64,000 bases of DNA from RUG572 sp051884915 (GTDB lineage: Bacteria > Verrucomicrobiota > Kiritimatiellia > RFP12 > UBA1067), in contig JBJEWF010000022.1 of the NCBI GenBank assembly GCA_051884915.1, positions 16,066 to 80,065 on the forward strand, in the 5' to 3' direction. The first letter of the stretch is position 1. The number at the start of each line of letters is the position of its first letter. Made by a program: the position numbers and the translations under genes. Positions 14,778 through 22,951 of the stretch are shown here, piece after piece. The notes below the pieces were generated by a model, which was not told the origin of the DNA, did no database searches, and saw only the letters and a program-made list of their open reading frames with translations.

Positions 14778-17312
14778 ATGGCGAACAGGATTCTGCCGCA
14801 GGGGACTCTTCTCATTTCAGCACTGGCGCTTGGCGTGCCACTGTTCGCGTCGGCGGACTATATCACGCTGACGGCGTTTGACACGGTGGGCCAGACATCG
14901 TTTACGGAGGGAACGCGTTGGTCTGACGGACAGGTTCCGTCCGCCGACAAGGACTACCTGGTCGCGATTCCCGGACGTGAGGATGCGCAGATCCGCACGC
15001 CGGACACGGGGGATGCGTCGAAGGCCTACACGTTCGCCGGCCGTTCGCTGACGATCGGCACGCGCGTCGGTATCGTGGGGGACGCAGATGTCGCCGGCTA
15101 CTATCTGTCCAAGACGGTCAACGGCAAGATCACGACGCCGGATCTGCGTCTTGTCAACGGGGTCTATTGGCTGGGGACGGACGGAAACCACTACCACAAC
15201 GGTACGATCACGGTCCTGTCGCCCGAAGAGAACCCGTTCCTTCTCCAGCCCAGACCGAGCGGGACGCGCAATATCCATTTTGGGGCGTCCTTCAAGGGGG
15301 CGGCGGGTACGGGATTGAAGATCAGCGAGGGCCGCTGCTACCTGAATGGCCAGAGCCCTGAGTTTCTGGGGCGTCTGCGGGTCGACACGGGCGCGACCGT
15401 CACGTTCAACAACGCCGACGCCCTGGGCGGCGTGCGTCCCGACTACGATCCGGACGCGCTTCTGCTCGACAGGGGGCGGATCGTCTACAACGGCTCCGAC
15501 AATGCGGAGCTGGGCGCGAGCCGGAACGTTGGCGTGACGGTGACGGCCAATGGCGGCGAGATCGGCGTCAACCAGACGTTGAAGTTCACGGCAACGGTGA
15601 CGGGGGCGGGCGTTCTCGCGCGTAGGGACACTGCGCCTTGCACGTTCGACTGCTGGGGGACCTTGTCCAACGCCGGCGGCTTCGTCCACGACAGCCCCGG
15701 GTATTTCAAGGCCAATACGACGGCGTCGTTTGCGCCGGACTGCGCGCTCGTCATGTCGAACGGCTTCGTCACCGCCGGTGCGACGGGCGCCTACACCTTC
15801 ACGAACCGCGTCGTCTTCGCGGGCGGCGGCATCTCGGGCGGTGGCTCGGTGGGGACCGACGGAACCGTCTCCCCCCATTCGATCATCCGTTTCGACGGTC
15901 CGCTCGAAATCCTGAAACCGATTCGTCTCGCGCTTCGCGACTTCCCGTCCGGCGCCTACACGCACGACACGCTCTTCCCGCTGGCGGAGATTCCGTCCTC
16001 GGTCCGCGTCGTGACGGCGGCGGACTTCGAGCTCGCTTTCAGCCGGGGGGCGGTGAACTGGTGTGGGTTGCCGCGGAATTCCGAGGTCGTGGTGACGACC
16101 GCGGCGGACGGCCTGCAGACGGTGTGCGTGCGTTTTGACCCGATTGTCTACAACAGCACGACGGCGAATCCCAGCTACTTCACGTCGGCGGGCCACTGGT
16201 CCGACGGCCAGGCCGCGCATGCGGGGGCCGACTACGTCGTCCGCAACTACGATGTCCGGCAGTGCGACAATTCCGCGGTGACGGCGACCTACACGTTCCC
16301 GGGCGAATCGCTGAGCCTTCTGGGCGACAATGGCACGGCGCATGGCTATGTGATCAAGCAGCGAACGGTCACGTTCTCCGAACTTCGCGTCTACGACTAT
16401 TCGTACATTTCGATTGGCGGCCATGACGGATCGCAGGGAGAGACGCAGACCCTGAAGGCGGACCGGATTGTCGTCTCGACGTCGCAAAGAGGCAACTCCG
16501 GCTTCTCTTTCCTGGGCTCGCAGAATCGCCTCGCCATCATCGCCGCGCCATTCACCGGAACCTGCTGCATCCGCTACTCGGGCTGCCGGTTCCGTCCCCT
16601 GCAGGACAACTCCGGGTTCACGGGGGCCGTCCAGCTGGCGGGCGAGGCGACCCTCGAATTCTCGGACGAGACGAATCTCGGCGGCAATCCTCCCGCCTTC
16701 GACGCCACGGCGGTCGAGATGACGGCGGGGAGTGTCCTGTGTCCGCTCGCGAGCTGCACGCTGGACGATTCCAACCGCGGTCTGACCTCCTCCGACTCCG
16801 TCATCGAGGTGAACGAGGGACTTGAGCTGACGACGCAGCTGAAGATCAGTCTGCTTGCGAGTTCCTCCATCAAGAAGCGGGGTGCCGGCACGTGGGCGCT
16901 CGGCGGTTCCGTCACGTCCTCCGGCACGGTGTCCATCGAGGCGGGCACGCTGAAGGCAATCGCGTCGAACGCCGTGCAGAACGCGAATCTCGCCTTTGCG
17001 GATGGTGCGAAGTTCGCCATTGGTCCGGAAGTCGGAGCGCTGGGCCTCGTCGCCGTGAAGACCTTCACCGTGGCGGGCGCGACGCTTCCCGTGACGGTGA
17101 CGCCGCCGGCGGGCGAGCCGGCCGTCTACGAGCAGCCGCTCTTCACGGTGGCGGCGGAGAATGCGGACGCCCTCGCCGGGAAGCTCGCAGTGGCAAAGCC
17201 GAAGGGATATCGGGTGGAGATCCTGAAGACGGCGACGACAGTCGGTTCAACCGCCGCGGTGACCCTCACGGCGAAATTCGCGCAAGACGGTTTCACCATC
17301 CTCCTCCGCTGA
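14778..17312 (+). CDS. Secreted autotransporter-repeat (beta-helix) protein with tandem duplication
   Basis: The 844-residue protein starts with a signal peptide (MANRILPQGTLLISALALG onward, cut near FASA). It has extended Gly/Thr/Val-rich beta-strand sequence. KKRGAGTWALGGSVTSSGT followed by VSIEAGTLKA is a clear autotransporter-associated beta-strand repeat. The protein is two diverged copies of one module: RWSDGQVPSADKDYLV near residue 46 matches HWSDGQAAHAGADYVV near residue 473, and NNADALGGVRP matches DETNLGGNPP. No C-terminal beta-barrel, PEP-CTERM or other anchor is visible; it ends QDGFTILLR. Likely a surface or secreted structural/adhesin protein. An upstream in-frame ATG at 14763 lies over the GGAG motif, so 14778 is preferred. 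Confidence 0.75.
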   Translation: MANRILPQGTLLISALALGVPLFASADYITLTAFDTVGQTSFTEGTRWSDGQVPSADKDYLVAIPGREDAQIRTPDTGDASKAYTFAGRSLTIGTRVGIVGDADVAGYYLSKTVNGKITTPDLRLVNGVYWLGTDGNHYHNGTITVLSPEENPFLLQPRPSGTRNIHFGASFKGAAGTGLKISEGRCYLNGQSPEFLGRLRVDTGATVTFNNADALGGVRPDYDPDALLLDRGRIVYNGSDNAELGASRNVGVTVTANGGEIGVNQTLKFTATVTGAGVLARRDTAPCTFDCWGTLSNAGGFVHDSPGYFKANTTASFAPDCALVMSNGFVTAGATGAYTFTNRVVFAGGGISGGGSVGTDGTVSPHSIIRFDGPLEILKPIRLALRDFPSGAYTHDTLFPLAEIPSSVRVVTAADFELAFSRGAVNWCGLPRNSEVVVTTAADGLQTVCVRFDPIVYNSTTANPSYFTSAGHWSDGQAAHAGADYVVRNYDVRQCDNSAVTATYTFPGESLSLLGDNGTAHGYVIKQRTVTFSELRVYDYSYISIGGHDGSQGETQTLKADRIVVSTSQRGNSGFSFLGSQNRLAIIAAPFTGTCCIRYSGCRFRPLQDNSGFTGAVQLAGEATLEFSDETNLGGNPPAFDATAVEMTAGSVLCPLASCTLDDSNRGLTSSDSVIEVNEGLELTTQLKISLLASSSIKKRGAGTWALGGSVTSSGTVSIEAGTLKAIASNAVQNANLAFADGAKFAIGPEVGALGLVAVKTFTVAGATLPVTVTPPAGEPAVYEQPLFTVAAENADALAGKLAVAKPKGYRVEILKTATTVGSTAAVTLTAKFAQDGFTILLR

Positions 17313-17378
17313 GCGCATCGCGCGCGGCCCGGATGCCGTCCTGCTGCCGTTCCCCGTGCGGTTGCCTTCCGTTGGTTG

Positions 17379-17410
17379 ACGCCCGTGTCGCGTGGCACGG
17401 AGACGGGCGT
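17379..17410. other. Stem-loop downstream of the beta-helix gene
   Basis: ACGCCCGT and ACGGGCGT form an 8-bp stem around a 16-base loop. There is no U-run. Together with the stronger hairpin at 17445-17477 it may protect or end the upstream mRNA. Confidence 0.4.
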
Positions 17411-17444
17411 GAAAGCGCTTTTCCCTTCCTCTGGCCGGAAACGA

Positions 17445-17477
17445 CGCCCGCACCCCTGATTCCATTGGGTGCGGGCG
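17445..17477 (+). terminator. Probable terminator hairpin between the beta-helix gene and thiF
   Basis: CGCCCGCACCC and GGGTGCGGGCG form a perfect 11-bp stem with an 11-base loop, followed by ATTT only. The stem is strong and the T-tract poor, so termination is likely but not certain. Confidence 0.6.
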
Positions 17478-17519
17478 ATTTCAGGGGGCAGAAACCGGGA
17501 ATCTTCCACCGGTTTCCAT

Positions 17520-17548
17520 TTGCCCCGCGGGCGGGGACTTGATACAAT
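17520..17548 (+). promoter_or_regulatory. Promoter of the thiF-thiD-yfcE unit
   Basis: TTGCCC (17520-17525), a 17-base spacer, then TACAAT (17543-17548) preceded by TGA. No TPP riboswitch motifs are seen between it and thiF. Confidence 0.75.
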
Positions 17549-17588
17549 GGGAAACCATCCGCGAGTCGGGGAAATCGAGGCGGGGAAA

Positions 17589-18188
17589 ATGGGCTGCAAT
17601 CCTTATCTGACGGAAATCGAAAGGGACGTTCTGGAACGCGCCCGCATCGGCATCGCCGGCGCGGGGGGGCTGGGGTCCAACTGCGCCATGCACCTCGTCC
17701 GCGCGGGCGTGAAGAAATTCGTCATCTGCGATTTCGACGTGGTCAACGCGTCCAATCTGAATCGGCAGTTCTTCTTCCGGGACCAGATCGGGCGGAAGAA
17801 GGTCGAGGCGCTGGGGGAGAATCTGCGCCGCATCGAGCCTGATCTGGAACTCGATCTCCGCGACGTCGAATTGGATGCCGCGTCCGTGGCGGACGTCTTT
17901 TCCGCCTGCGATATCGTCGTCGAGGCATTCGACAACGCCCGCGCCAAGGCCATGCTGCTGGCCGCGTTGATTCCGGCGGGACGGACGGTTGTCGCGGCGA
18001 GCGGCCTGGCGGGGTGGGGGCGCAGCCGGCAGATCGGACTGCGGCGCATGGGCCGCAACCTGGTGATGGTCGGGGATGGCGCGGCGGAGGTCTGCGCGGA
18101 GCGGGCGCCCGTGAGTCCCCGGGTCGGAATCGCGGCGGCCATGGAGGCCAATTCCGTGGTCGCGCTGCTCCTGGGGAAGGAACTTTGA
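17589..18188 (+). CDS. thiF: ThiF-type adenylyltransferase for the sulfur carrier ThiS
   Basis: The 199-residue E1-like protein has the nucleotide-binding GAGGLGSNCAMHLVRAGVKKF, the DFDVVNASNLNRQFFFRDQIG segment and VEAFDNARAKAMLL. It belongs to the short ThiF branch that adenylates the ThiS C-terminus for thiazole synthesis. The zinc-binding cysteine pairs of longer ThiF/MoeB proteins are absent, as usual in this branch. Position directly before thiD supports a thiamine role. The ATG at 17589 fits the family N-terminus (NPYLTEIERD); an upstream ATG at 17547 overlaps the -10 box. Confidence 0.86.
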   Translation: MGCNPYLTEIERDVLERARIGIAGAGGLGSNCAMHLVRAGVKKFVICDFDVVNASNLNRQFFFRDQIGRKKVEALGENLRRIEPDLELDLRDVELDAASVADVFSACDIVVEAFDNARAKAMLLAALIPAGRTVVAASGLAGWGRSRQIGLRRMGRNLVMVGDGAAEVCAERAPVSPRVGIAAAMEANSVVALLLGKEL

Positions 18189-18191
18189 CGC

Positions 18192-19016
18192 ATGGAGACG
18201 GAAATCGAACGCTGCGTGCTGACGGTCGCCGGGAGCGATTCGGGGGGCAATGCCGGCATCCAGGCCGATTTGCGGGCGTTCCACCGCTACGGACTCCACG
18301 GGTGCACGGTTCTGGCCGCGTTGACGGCCCAGAACCCCTTTGCCGTGACGGCCATCCATCCGGTCCCCGCCGACTTCGTGGCGGCCCAGCTGGACGCCGT
18401 GCTGGGCGTCTACAAGATCGCCGCGGCCAAGACCGGCATGCTGTCCGACCCCGCCGTGATCGAGATCGTCGCCGACCGGTTGCGCGGGCATCCCGAAATC
18501 GCGGTGGTGGTCGATCCGGTGATGGTGGCGACCAGCGGCGCGCGTCTGGCGTCGCCGGCCGCCGTGGCGGCGCTTGCGGACCGGCTGCTGCCGCAGGCGA
18601 CGCTGATGACGCCCAATCTGCCGGAAGCCGAAATGCTGTGCGGGCGGGACGTCGCCGATCCGGACGCGCGCCGGGACGGAAGCGTCGCGCGGGCCGGGGA
18701 TCTGGCGCGGCGGCTCTTTGACCGCTGGGGACGCGCCGTTCTGGTCAAGGGCGGACATGGCGCGGACGCGTCCGCGGTCGACGTGCTCTTCGACGGCCGC
18801 GAGCTCCAGTCCTTCGCGCTGCCCCGGATCGCCCATCCCGTCTCGACGCACGGCACGGGATGTTCGCTGGGCGCCGCGCTGGCGGCGGAACTGGCGTTGG
18901 GGCGGAGTCTGGCCATGGCCGTCAAGGGGGCCAAGGCCTACGTCCACGGCGCAATCGCCAACGGCTATTGGGTGGGTGAAAACTGCGGCGTCCTTGGTCT
19001 GCCGGAAAGGAAATGA
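18192..19016 (+). CDS. thiD: Hydroxymethylpyrimidine (phosphate) kinase ThiD
   Basis: ThiD phosphorylates HMP and HMP-phosphate to supply the pyrimidine half of thiamine. The 274-residue ribokinase-type protein has AGSDSGGNAGIQADLRAF, TALTAQNPFAV, KTGML, VDPVMVATSGARL, LMTPNLPEAE, VLVKGGHG and the anion-hole motif STHGTGCSLGAALAAELA. It begins 3 bases after thiF and ends in an overlap with the phosphodiesterase gene. thiE, thiG and thiC are not in the window. Confidence 0.95.
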   Translation: METEIERCVLTVAGSDSGGNAGIQADLRAFHRYGLHGCTVLAALTAQNPFAVTAIHPVPADFVAAQLDAVLGVYKIAAAKTGMLSDPAVIEIVADRLRGHPEIAVVVDPVMVATSGARLASPAAVAALADRLLPQATLMTPNLPEAEMLCGRDVADPDARRDGSVARAGDLARRLFDRWGRAVLVKGGHGADASAVDVLFDGRELQSFALPRIAHPVSTHGTGCSLGAALAAELALGRSLAMAVKGAKAYVHGAIANGYWVGENCGVLGLPERK

Positions 19017-19027
19017 CGGGAGCGGTG

Positions 19028-19543
19028 ATGAGAATTGCGTTTTTAAGCGACATCCATGGCGTTCCTTCGGCGCTGGAGGCGGCGCTGAAGGTCATCGAGA
19101 CGCTGAAGCCCGACCGGATCGCGTTGCTCGGCGATCTGCTGTACCACGGTCCGCGCAACGGGGTGCCGAATTTCTACGATCCCGTGCAAGTGGCCCGGAC
19201 GCTCAACGGCCTCAAGGACCGTCTGATCGCCGTGCGCGGCAACTGCGACGCCGAGGTCGACCAGATGATGTTCGAGTTCCCCATGATGGCGGACTACGCG
19301 CTGCTGGACGCGGGCACGGAGCGGTTCTTTCTCACGCATGGCCACCTGTGGAACGAGCGGAACCTGCCGCCCCTGGGCACGGGGACGGTTCTTGTCCATG
19401 GGCACACCCATGTTCCGGAATTGAAAAAACTGGACTGCGGCCTTTCGATTTTCAACCCGGGGTCGGTTTCCCTGCCCAAGGGCGGCTCGTCCCGCTCGTT
19501 CGGCTTCTTCGACGGGCGGGAGCTGAAGCATTACGCGATCTGA
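19028..19543 (+). CDS. yfcE: YfcE-type metallophosphoesterase
   Basis: The 171-residue protein carries the calcineurin-like phosphoesterase motifs in order: FLSDIHG, LLGDLLYHGPRN, VRGNCD, LTHGHLW and VHGHTHVPE, plus FNPGSVSLPK. It matches the YfcE/MJ0936 family of small Mn-dependent phosphodiesterases. Its natural substrate is not known. An ATG at 19013 overlaps the thiD stop, but the ATG at 19028, with GGGAG ahead, gives the usual family N-terminus. Confidence 0.88.
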   Translation: MRIAFLSDIHGVPSALEAALKVIETLKPDRIALLGDLLYHGPRNGVPNFYDPVQVARTLNGLKDRLIAVRGNCDAEVDQMMFEFPMMADYALLDAGTERFFLTHGHLWNERNLPPLGTGTVLVHGHTHVPELKKLDCGLSIFNPGSVSLPKGGSSRSFGFFDGRELKHYAI

Positions 19544-19675
19544 CGGCTTCCGGGCGCGCCAGGCGTCCGGGAAGGCGAAATTTCCGGACGGATGGAGCCG
19601 TGCCGTAAGAACGGCCGGACGGGAATCGTTCTTCCGGTCGGGACATACGGACAAGATCAAGCGAAACGGGAGAAA

Positions 19676-22600
19676 ATGGCAGGACGACTCGACGTTTTCT
19701 GGAGCGACCGGCTGGAACTTCTGGCCGAAGGGCTGTTCGCGTGCTGGGAAGAGGGCACTTCGGACGACCCTTTTGCCCGCATCTGCATCGTGGTCGGCGA
19801 CATGTCGACGCGCGATTGGCTCAAGCGCCATTTCCTTCTCCGCCACCGCCCGGGGAAGCGGCGGATTCTCGCCAACGTCGATTTCAAGCCGTTGGCGGAG
19901 TTCGTGAACGATTGGCTGGCGGCGATGACGGGAGGGGATGGGAAGCGGCGCAATCCGGGTGAGCATCCGTATTCCCGGGGCGTGATGGCATGGCGCATCG
20001 ACGCCATCCTGAGGGTCCATGCCGACGATCCCGATCTGGCCGTGCTCGCGAACTACGTCGCGGGTCCCGACGGGGCCGGTTGCGAAAAACGCCGGTTCGA
20101 GCTGGCGACCCGGCTGGCGCAGATGTACGACGACTATCTGGGCTCCCGCCACCAGGTGCTGGTCGACTGGGAGCGGGCGCTGCCGGGCGGACGGGACCGT
20201 TGGCAGGCCGCCCTCTACCGGCTGCTGGTGGCGGAGGACGGCGAGACCTACGCCCGGGACTACGCGACGGTCCTGGACGGGGACGCGGACGCCGCGCGGG
20301 CCTTCGGGAACGGCTTCTGCCGCTACGACGCCGTGCACGTGTTCGATGTCGCCAGTGCGCCGAGTCCCTATCTGCGGATGCTGCAGAAGATTTCGCAGGT
20401 CCTGCCCGTCCTGTTCTGGAATTTCAATCCCTCGCGGGCCTACTGGCTGGACGATCCGGCGCGGCGGGAGCGGAAACGCCTGTTCGCGCGTCGGCTGGCC
20501 GAGGCGCTGCAACGCGGCGGCACGCTTCCCGAACCGGACGACGAGCAGATGTTCGAGACGCCCGAGGCAAAGCTGCTGGGCGCCCTGGCGACGGGCGCGC
20601 GCGGCGTGCTGTCCGCGCAATTGGACATGGACGAAAACGGCTGCCAGTGGCTGGGCGACCCGGCGGCGCCCGATTTTTCGTCGCTGCGCGCCGTGTCCGC
20701 CGAAGTGCACGCGTGCCATTCCCCGCGCCGGGAGCTGGAGTCCGCCCGCGACGCGCTCCACCGGTTCTTTGCCGGCCATCCGGACGCGCGGCTTGGCGAC
20801 GCGCTCGTCCTGTGCACGGACTGGGCGGCCTATTCGCCTTTGGTGGAGCCGGTCTTCGGTTCGCCCGGCTCGTCGGGCGCGGCCATTCCCGTGTCTCTCG
20901 CCAGGGGCGTCCGGGAGGAAACGCCCATTGTCCGCTCGTTCAAGGACTTGCTGGCGTTTCGCGACAACCGGTTCGAGGTCGATGCCGTCTTCGCGCTTCT
21001 GGCGGTTCCCGCCATCCGCGCCAGATTCTCGATCGACCCGGACGGCGTGTCGACGCTGCGCGAGATGGTCCGGGCGAGCGCCATCCGGTGGGGGTATGAC
21101 GACGCGGACGTCCAGGCGGCGGTGGGGCTTCCCGGGCAGACGGCGGGCTTCGCCTTCACGTGGCGCCGCGGTTTGGACAGGTTTGTGCTCGACGCGCTTT
21201 ACGGTCCCCGCGCGGACGCACGGGAGCTCGTGGACGCGGGCGCGCTGGGGCGTCTGCTGCCGGTCGGGCAGGTCGAGTCGGAACGGGCCCGTCTGGTCGG
21301 GGCCTTGAACGCCTTCGTTCGGCAGCTGGCGCGTCTGCGGGCTTTTCTGCGGGACCGCCATGGCGCCGAGACGTGGCGCCGGCGGCTGCTGGAGACGATT
21401 GACGATTTCTACGCGCCGGAGAAGGACGAGTTGCCGGAACTGGCGTCGTTGCGGCGGGCCGTCGATTCCGCCGTGAACGCCATCGTGATCGCGAAGCGCG
21501 TGTCGAAATGCGGCATCGACGGCGTTTCGGGCGAGCTGATGTGCGAAAACGTCCTGGCCGGCGTGAAGCTGGAGTCCCGGCGGCTGCCGGCGGAAGGGGA
21601 CGCGGTCCATTTCGCCCCCCTGCAGATCGGCTCGGCGGTGCCCGCCCGGTTCGTGTGGATCTGCGGCCTTTCCGACGGCGCGTTTCCGCGGATGGAGTAT
21701 CGCCCCTCCTTCGATCTGATCGGCCGCCACCCCACCTGGTTCGACGTCTGCGGCCGGGAGCGCGACACGCTGTCGCTGCTGAAGGCCGCGCTTGGCGCGC
21801 GCGACGTCCTGGCGTTCAGCTATGTGGGGCGCGACGTCCGCTCCAACGAGAAGCTGCCGGCCGCGGTTCCGCTGATGGACCTCCTCGACTGGTTTCGCGC
21901 CAGCGGCAAGGAGGTGCCGCGCTACGACCATCCCCTCCAGGCCTACAGCGCCCGCTATTTTGCCGCCCAGGAGGATGCCGCCTCGCCGTTGCCGCCGAAC
22001 TACTCGGCCGCCGACCGGGCCGTCGCCGCGGCCCTGCGGGAAAAGGCGCGCGCGGCGGCGGCCGTCGCCGCGGACGGCGGCCTGGCGCCGTTCGTCCTCG
22101 CCCCGTCCGGGGAGACGCGCATTGCCGTCGACGAGCTGGCGCGGTTCTATGCGCGGCCCCACCGTTTCCTTGCGCGCGAACGGCTGGGCGTCCGGCTGTC
22201 GCGGCCCGAATACGACCGGCTGGAGGCTGTCGACGAGCTTGTTCCCGTTCTGCCCGGGGACCTCGCGTGCGACATCCTGCTGCGCGGCAGCGGGGAACGG
22301 GACGTCGCTCGGGAAGCCGAACGGCTGACGGAAGAAGGGCATCCCTTTTCCGCCGCCGCGCTGGCGGAGGCGATTGCGGCGCGGGCCGAGGAGACGGCGG
22401 CCTGCCGACAGCGGCCGCTTCGCTTCACGAAATCGGAAAACGAGGGGTTTGAATGCGTGGACATGACGGTGACGGAGGCTTTCGTCCGTTTTGAAGAGGC
22501 GGCCGTTCCCGTGGACTATGGCGTCCGTCTTGACGTCGACGGGCATCCCGTCGTCTTGAACGGCGTCCGTCCGGAGATTCCGCTGAACGTGTCCCCCGCC

Positions 22601-22951
22601 GGCCAGCGGACCCATGTCTTTTTCTTTTCCCCCTATTCGGACATCTATCCCGCGCTGTACGTCGACGCGTGGATCCGGCATCTGGCGGGCCATGCGGCGG
22701 GCGGCGCGTTCGTCACGGTGCTGTTTTGCGCGAAGGATGGGCCCGCCCGGACGTTCCGGCCGGTCGACGGCGCGCGCGCCAGGGAACTGCTGGCGGAAAT
22801 CGTCCGGCAGGCGACGCGTCCGATGGTCTGCGATCCGGTTGCGGCGCGCAACGCCAAGAAGGACGAACTGCCGGCGGAATTTGCGGCGGTTGTCGACGGC
22901 TACAAGGCGCAAATCGTCAGCACGCGCGGAAAGCGGCGAGGTGACGCATGA
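19676..22951 (+). CDS. recC: RecC subunit of exodeoxyribonuclease V
   Basis: RecC holds RecB and RecD together, splits the DNA duplex and reads Chi. The 1091-residue translation fits RecC length. It has a degraded helicase layout: FARICIVVGDMSTRDWLKRHF at the start, ANVDFKPLAEFVNDWL, a middle segment WICGLSDGAFPRMEYRPSFDLI, and a C-terminal dead-nuclease region beginning IAVDELARFYARPHRFLARERLG. The 5' leader of about 130 bases after yfcE contains an AAGAACG/CGTTCTT hairpin but no convincing promoter. The stop overlaps the recB start at ATGA. Chi specificity cannot be read from the sequence. Confidence 0.88.
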   Translation: MAGRLDVFWSDRLELLAEGLFACWEEGTSDDPFARICIVVGDMSTRDWLKRHFLLRHRPGKRRILANVDFKPLAEFVNDWLAAMTGGDGKRRNPGEHPYSRGVMAWRIDAILRVHADDPDLAVLANYVAGPDGAGCEKRRFELATRLAQMYDDYLGSRHQVLVDWERALPGGRDRWQAALYRLLVAEDGETYARDYATVLDGDADAARAFGNGFCRYDAVHVFDVASAPSPYLRMLQKISQVLPVLFWNFNPSRAYWLDDPARRERKRLFARRLAEALQRGGTLPEPDDEQMFETPEAKLLGALATGARGVLSAQLDMDENGCQWLGDPAAPDFSSLRAVSAEVHACHSPRRELESARDALHRFFAGHPDARLGDALVLCTDWAAYSPLVEPVFGSPGSSGAAIPVSLARGVREETPIVRSFKDLLAFRDNRFEVDAVFALLAVPAIRARFSIDPDGVSTLREMVRASAIRWGYDDADVQAAVGLPGQTAGFAFTWRRGLDRFVLDALYGPRADARELVDAGALGRLLPVGQVESERARLVGALNAFVRQLARLRAFLRDRHGAETWRRRLLETIDDFYAPEKDELPELASLRRAVDSAVNAIVIAKRVSKCGIDGVSGELMCENVLAGVKLESRRLPAEGDAVHFAPLQIGSAVPARFVWICGLSDGAFPRMEYRPSFDLIGRHPTWFDVCGRERDTLSLLKAALGARDVLAFSYVGRDVRSNEKLPAAVPLMDLLDWFRASGKEVPRYDHPLQAYSARYFAAQEDAASPLPPNYSAADRAVAAALREKARAAAAVAADGGLAPFVLAPSGETRIAVDELARFYARPHRFLARERLGVRLSRPEYDRLEAVDELVPVLPGDLACDILLRGSGERDVAREAERLTEEGHPFSAAALAEAIAARAEETAACRQRPLRFTKSENEGFECVDMTVTEAFVRFEEAAVPVDYGVRLDVDGHPVVLNGVRPEIPLNVSPAGQRTHVFFFSPYSDIYPALYVDAWIRHLAGHAAGGAFVTVLFCAKDGPARTFRPVDGARARELLAEIVRQATRPMVCDPVAARNAKKDELPAEFAAVVDGYKAQIVSTRGKRRGDA

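Noticed and set aside
17478..17588. Possible TPP riboswitch ahead of thiF
   Set aside because: The conserved CUGAGA and ACCUGA-type motifs are absent; only a sigma-70-type promoter and a short leader are seen.
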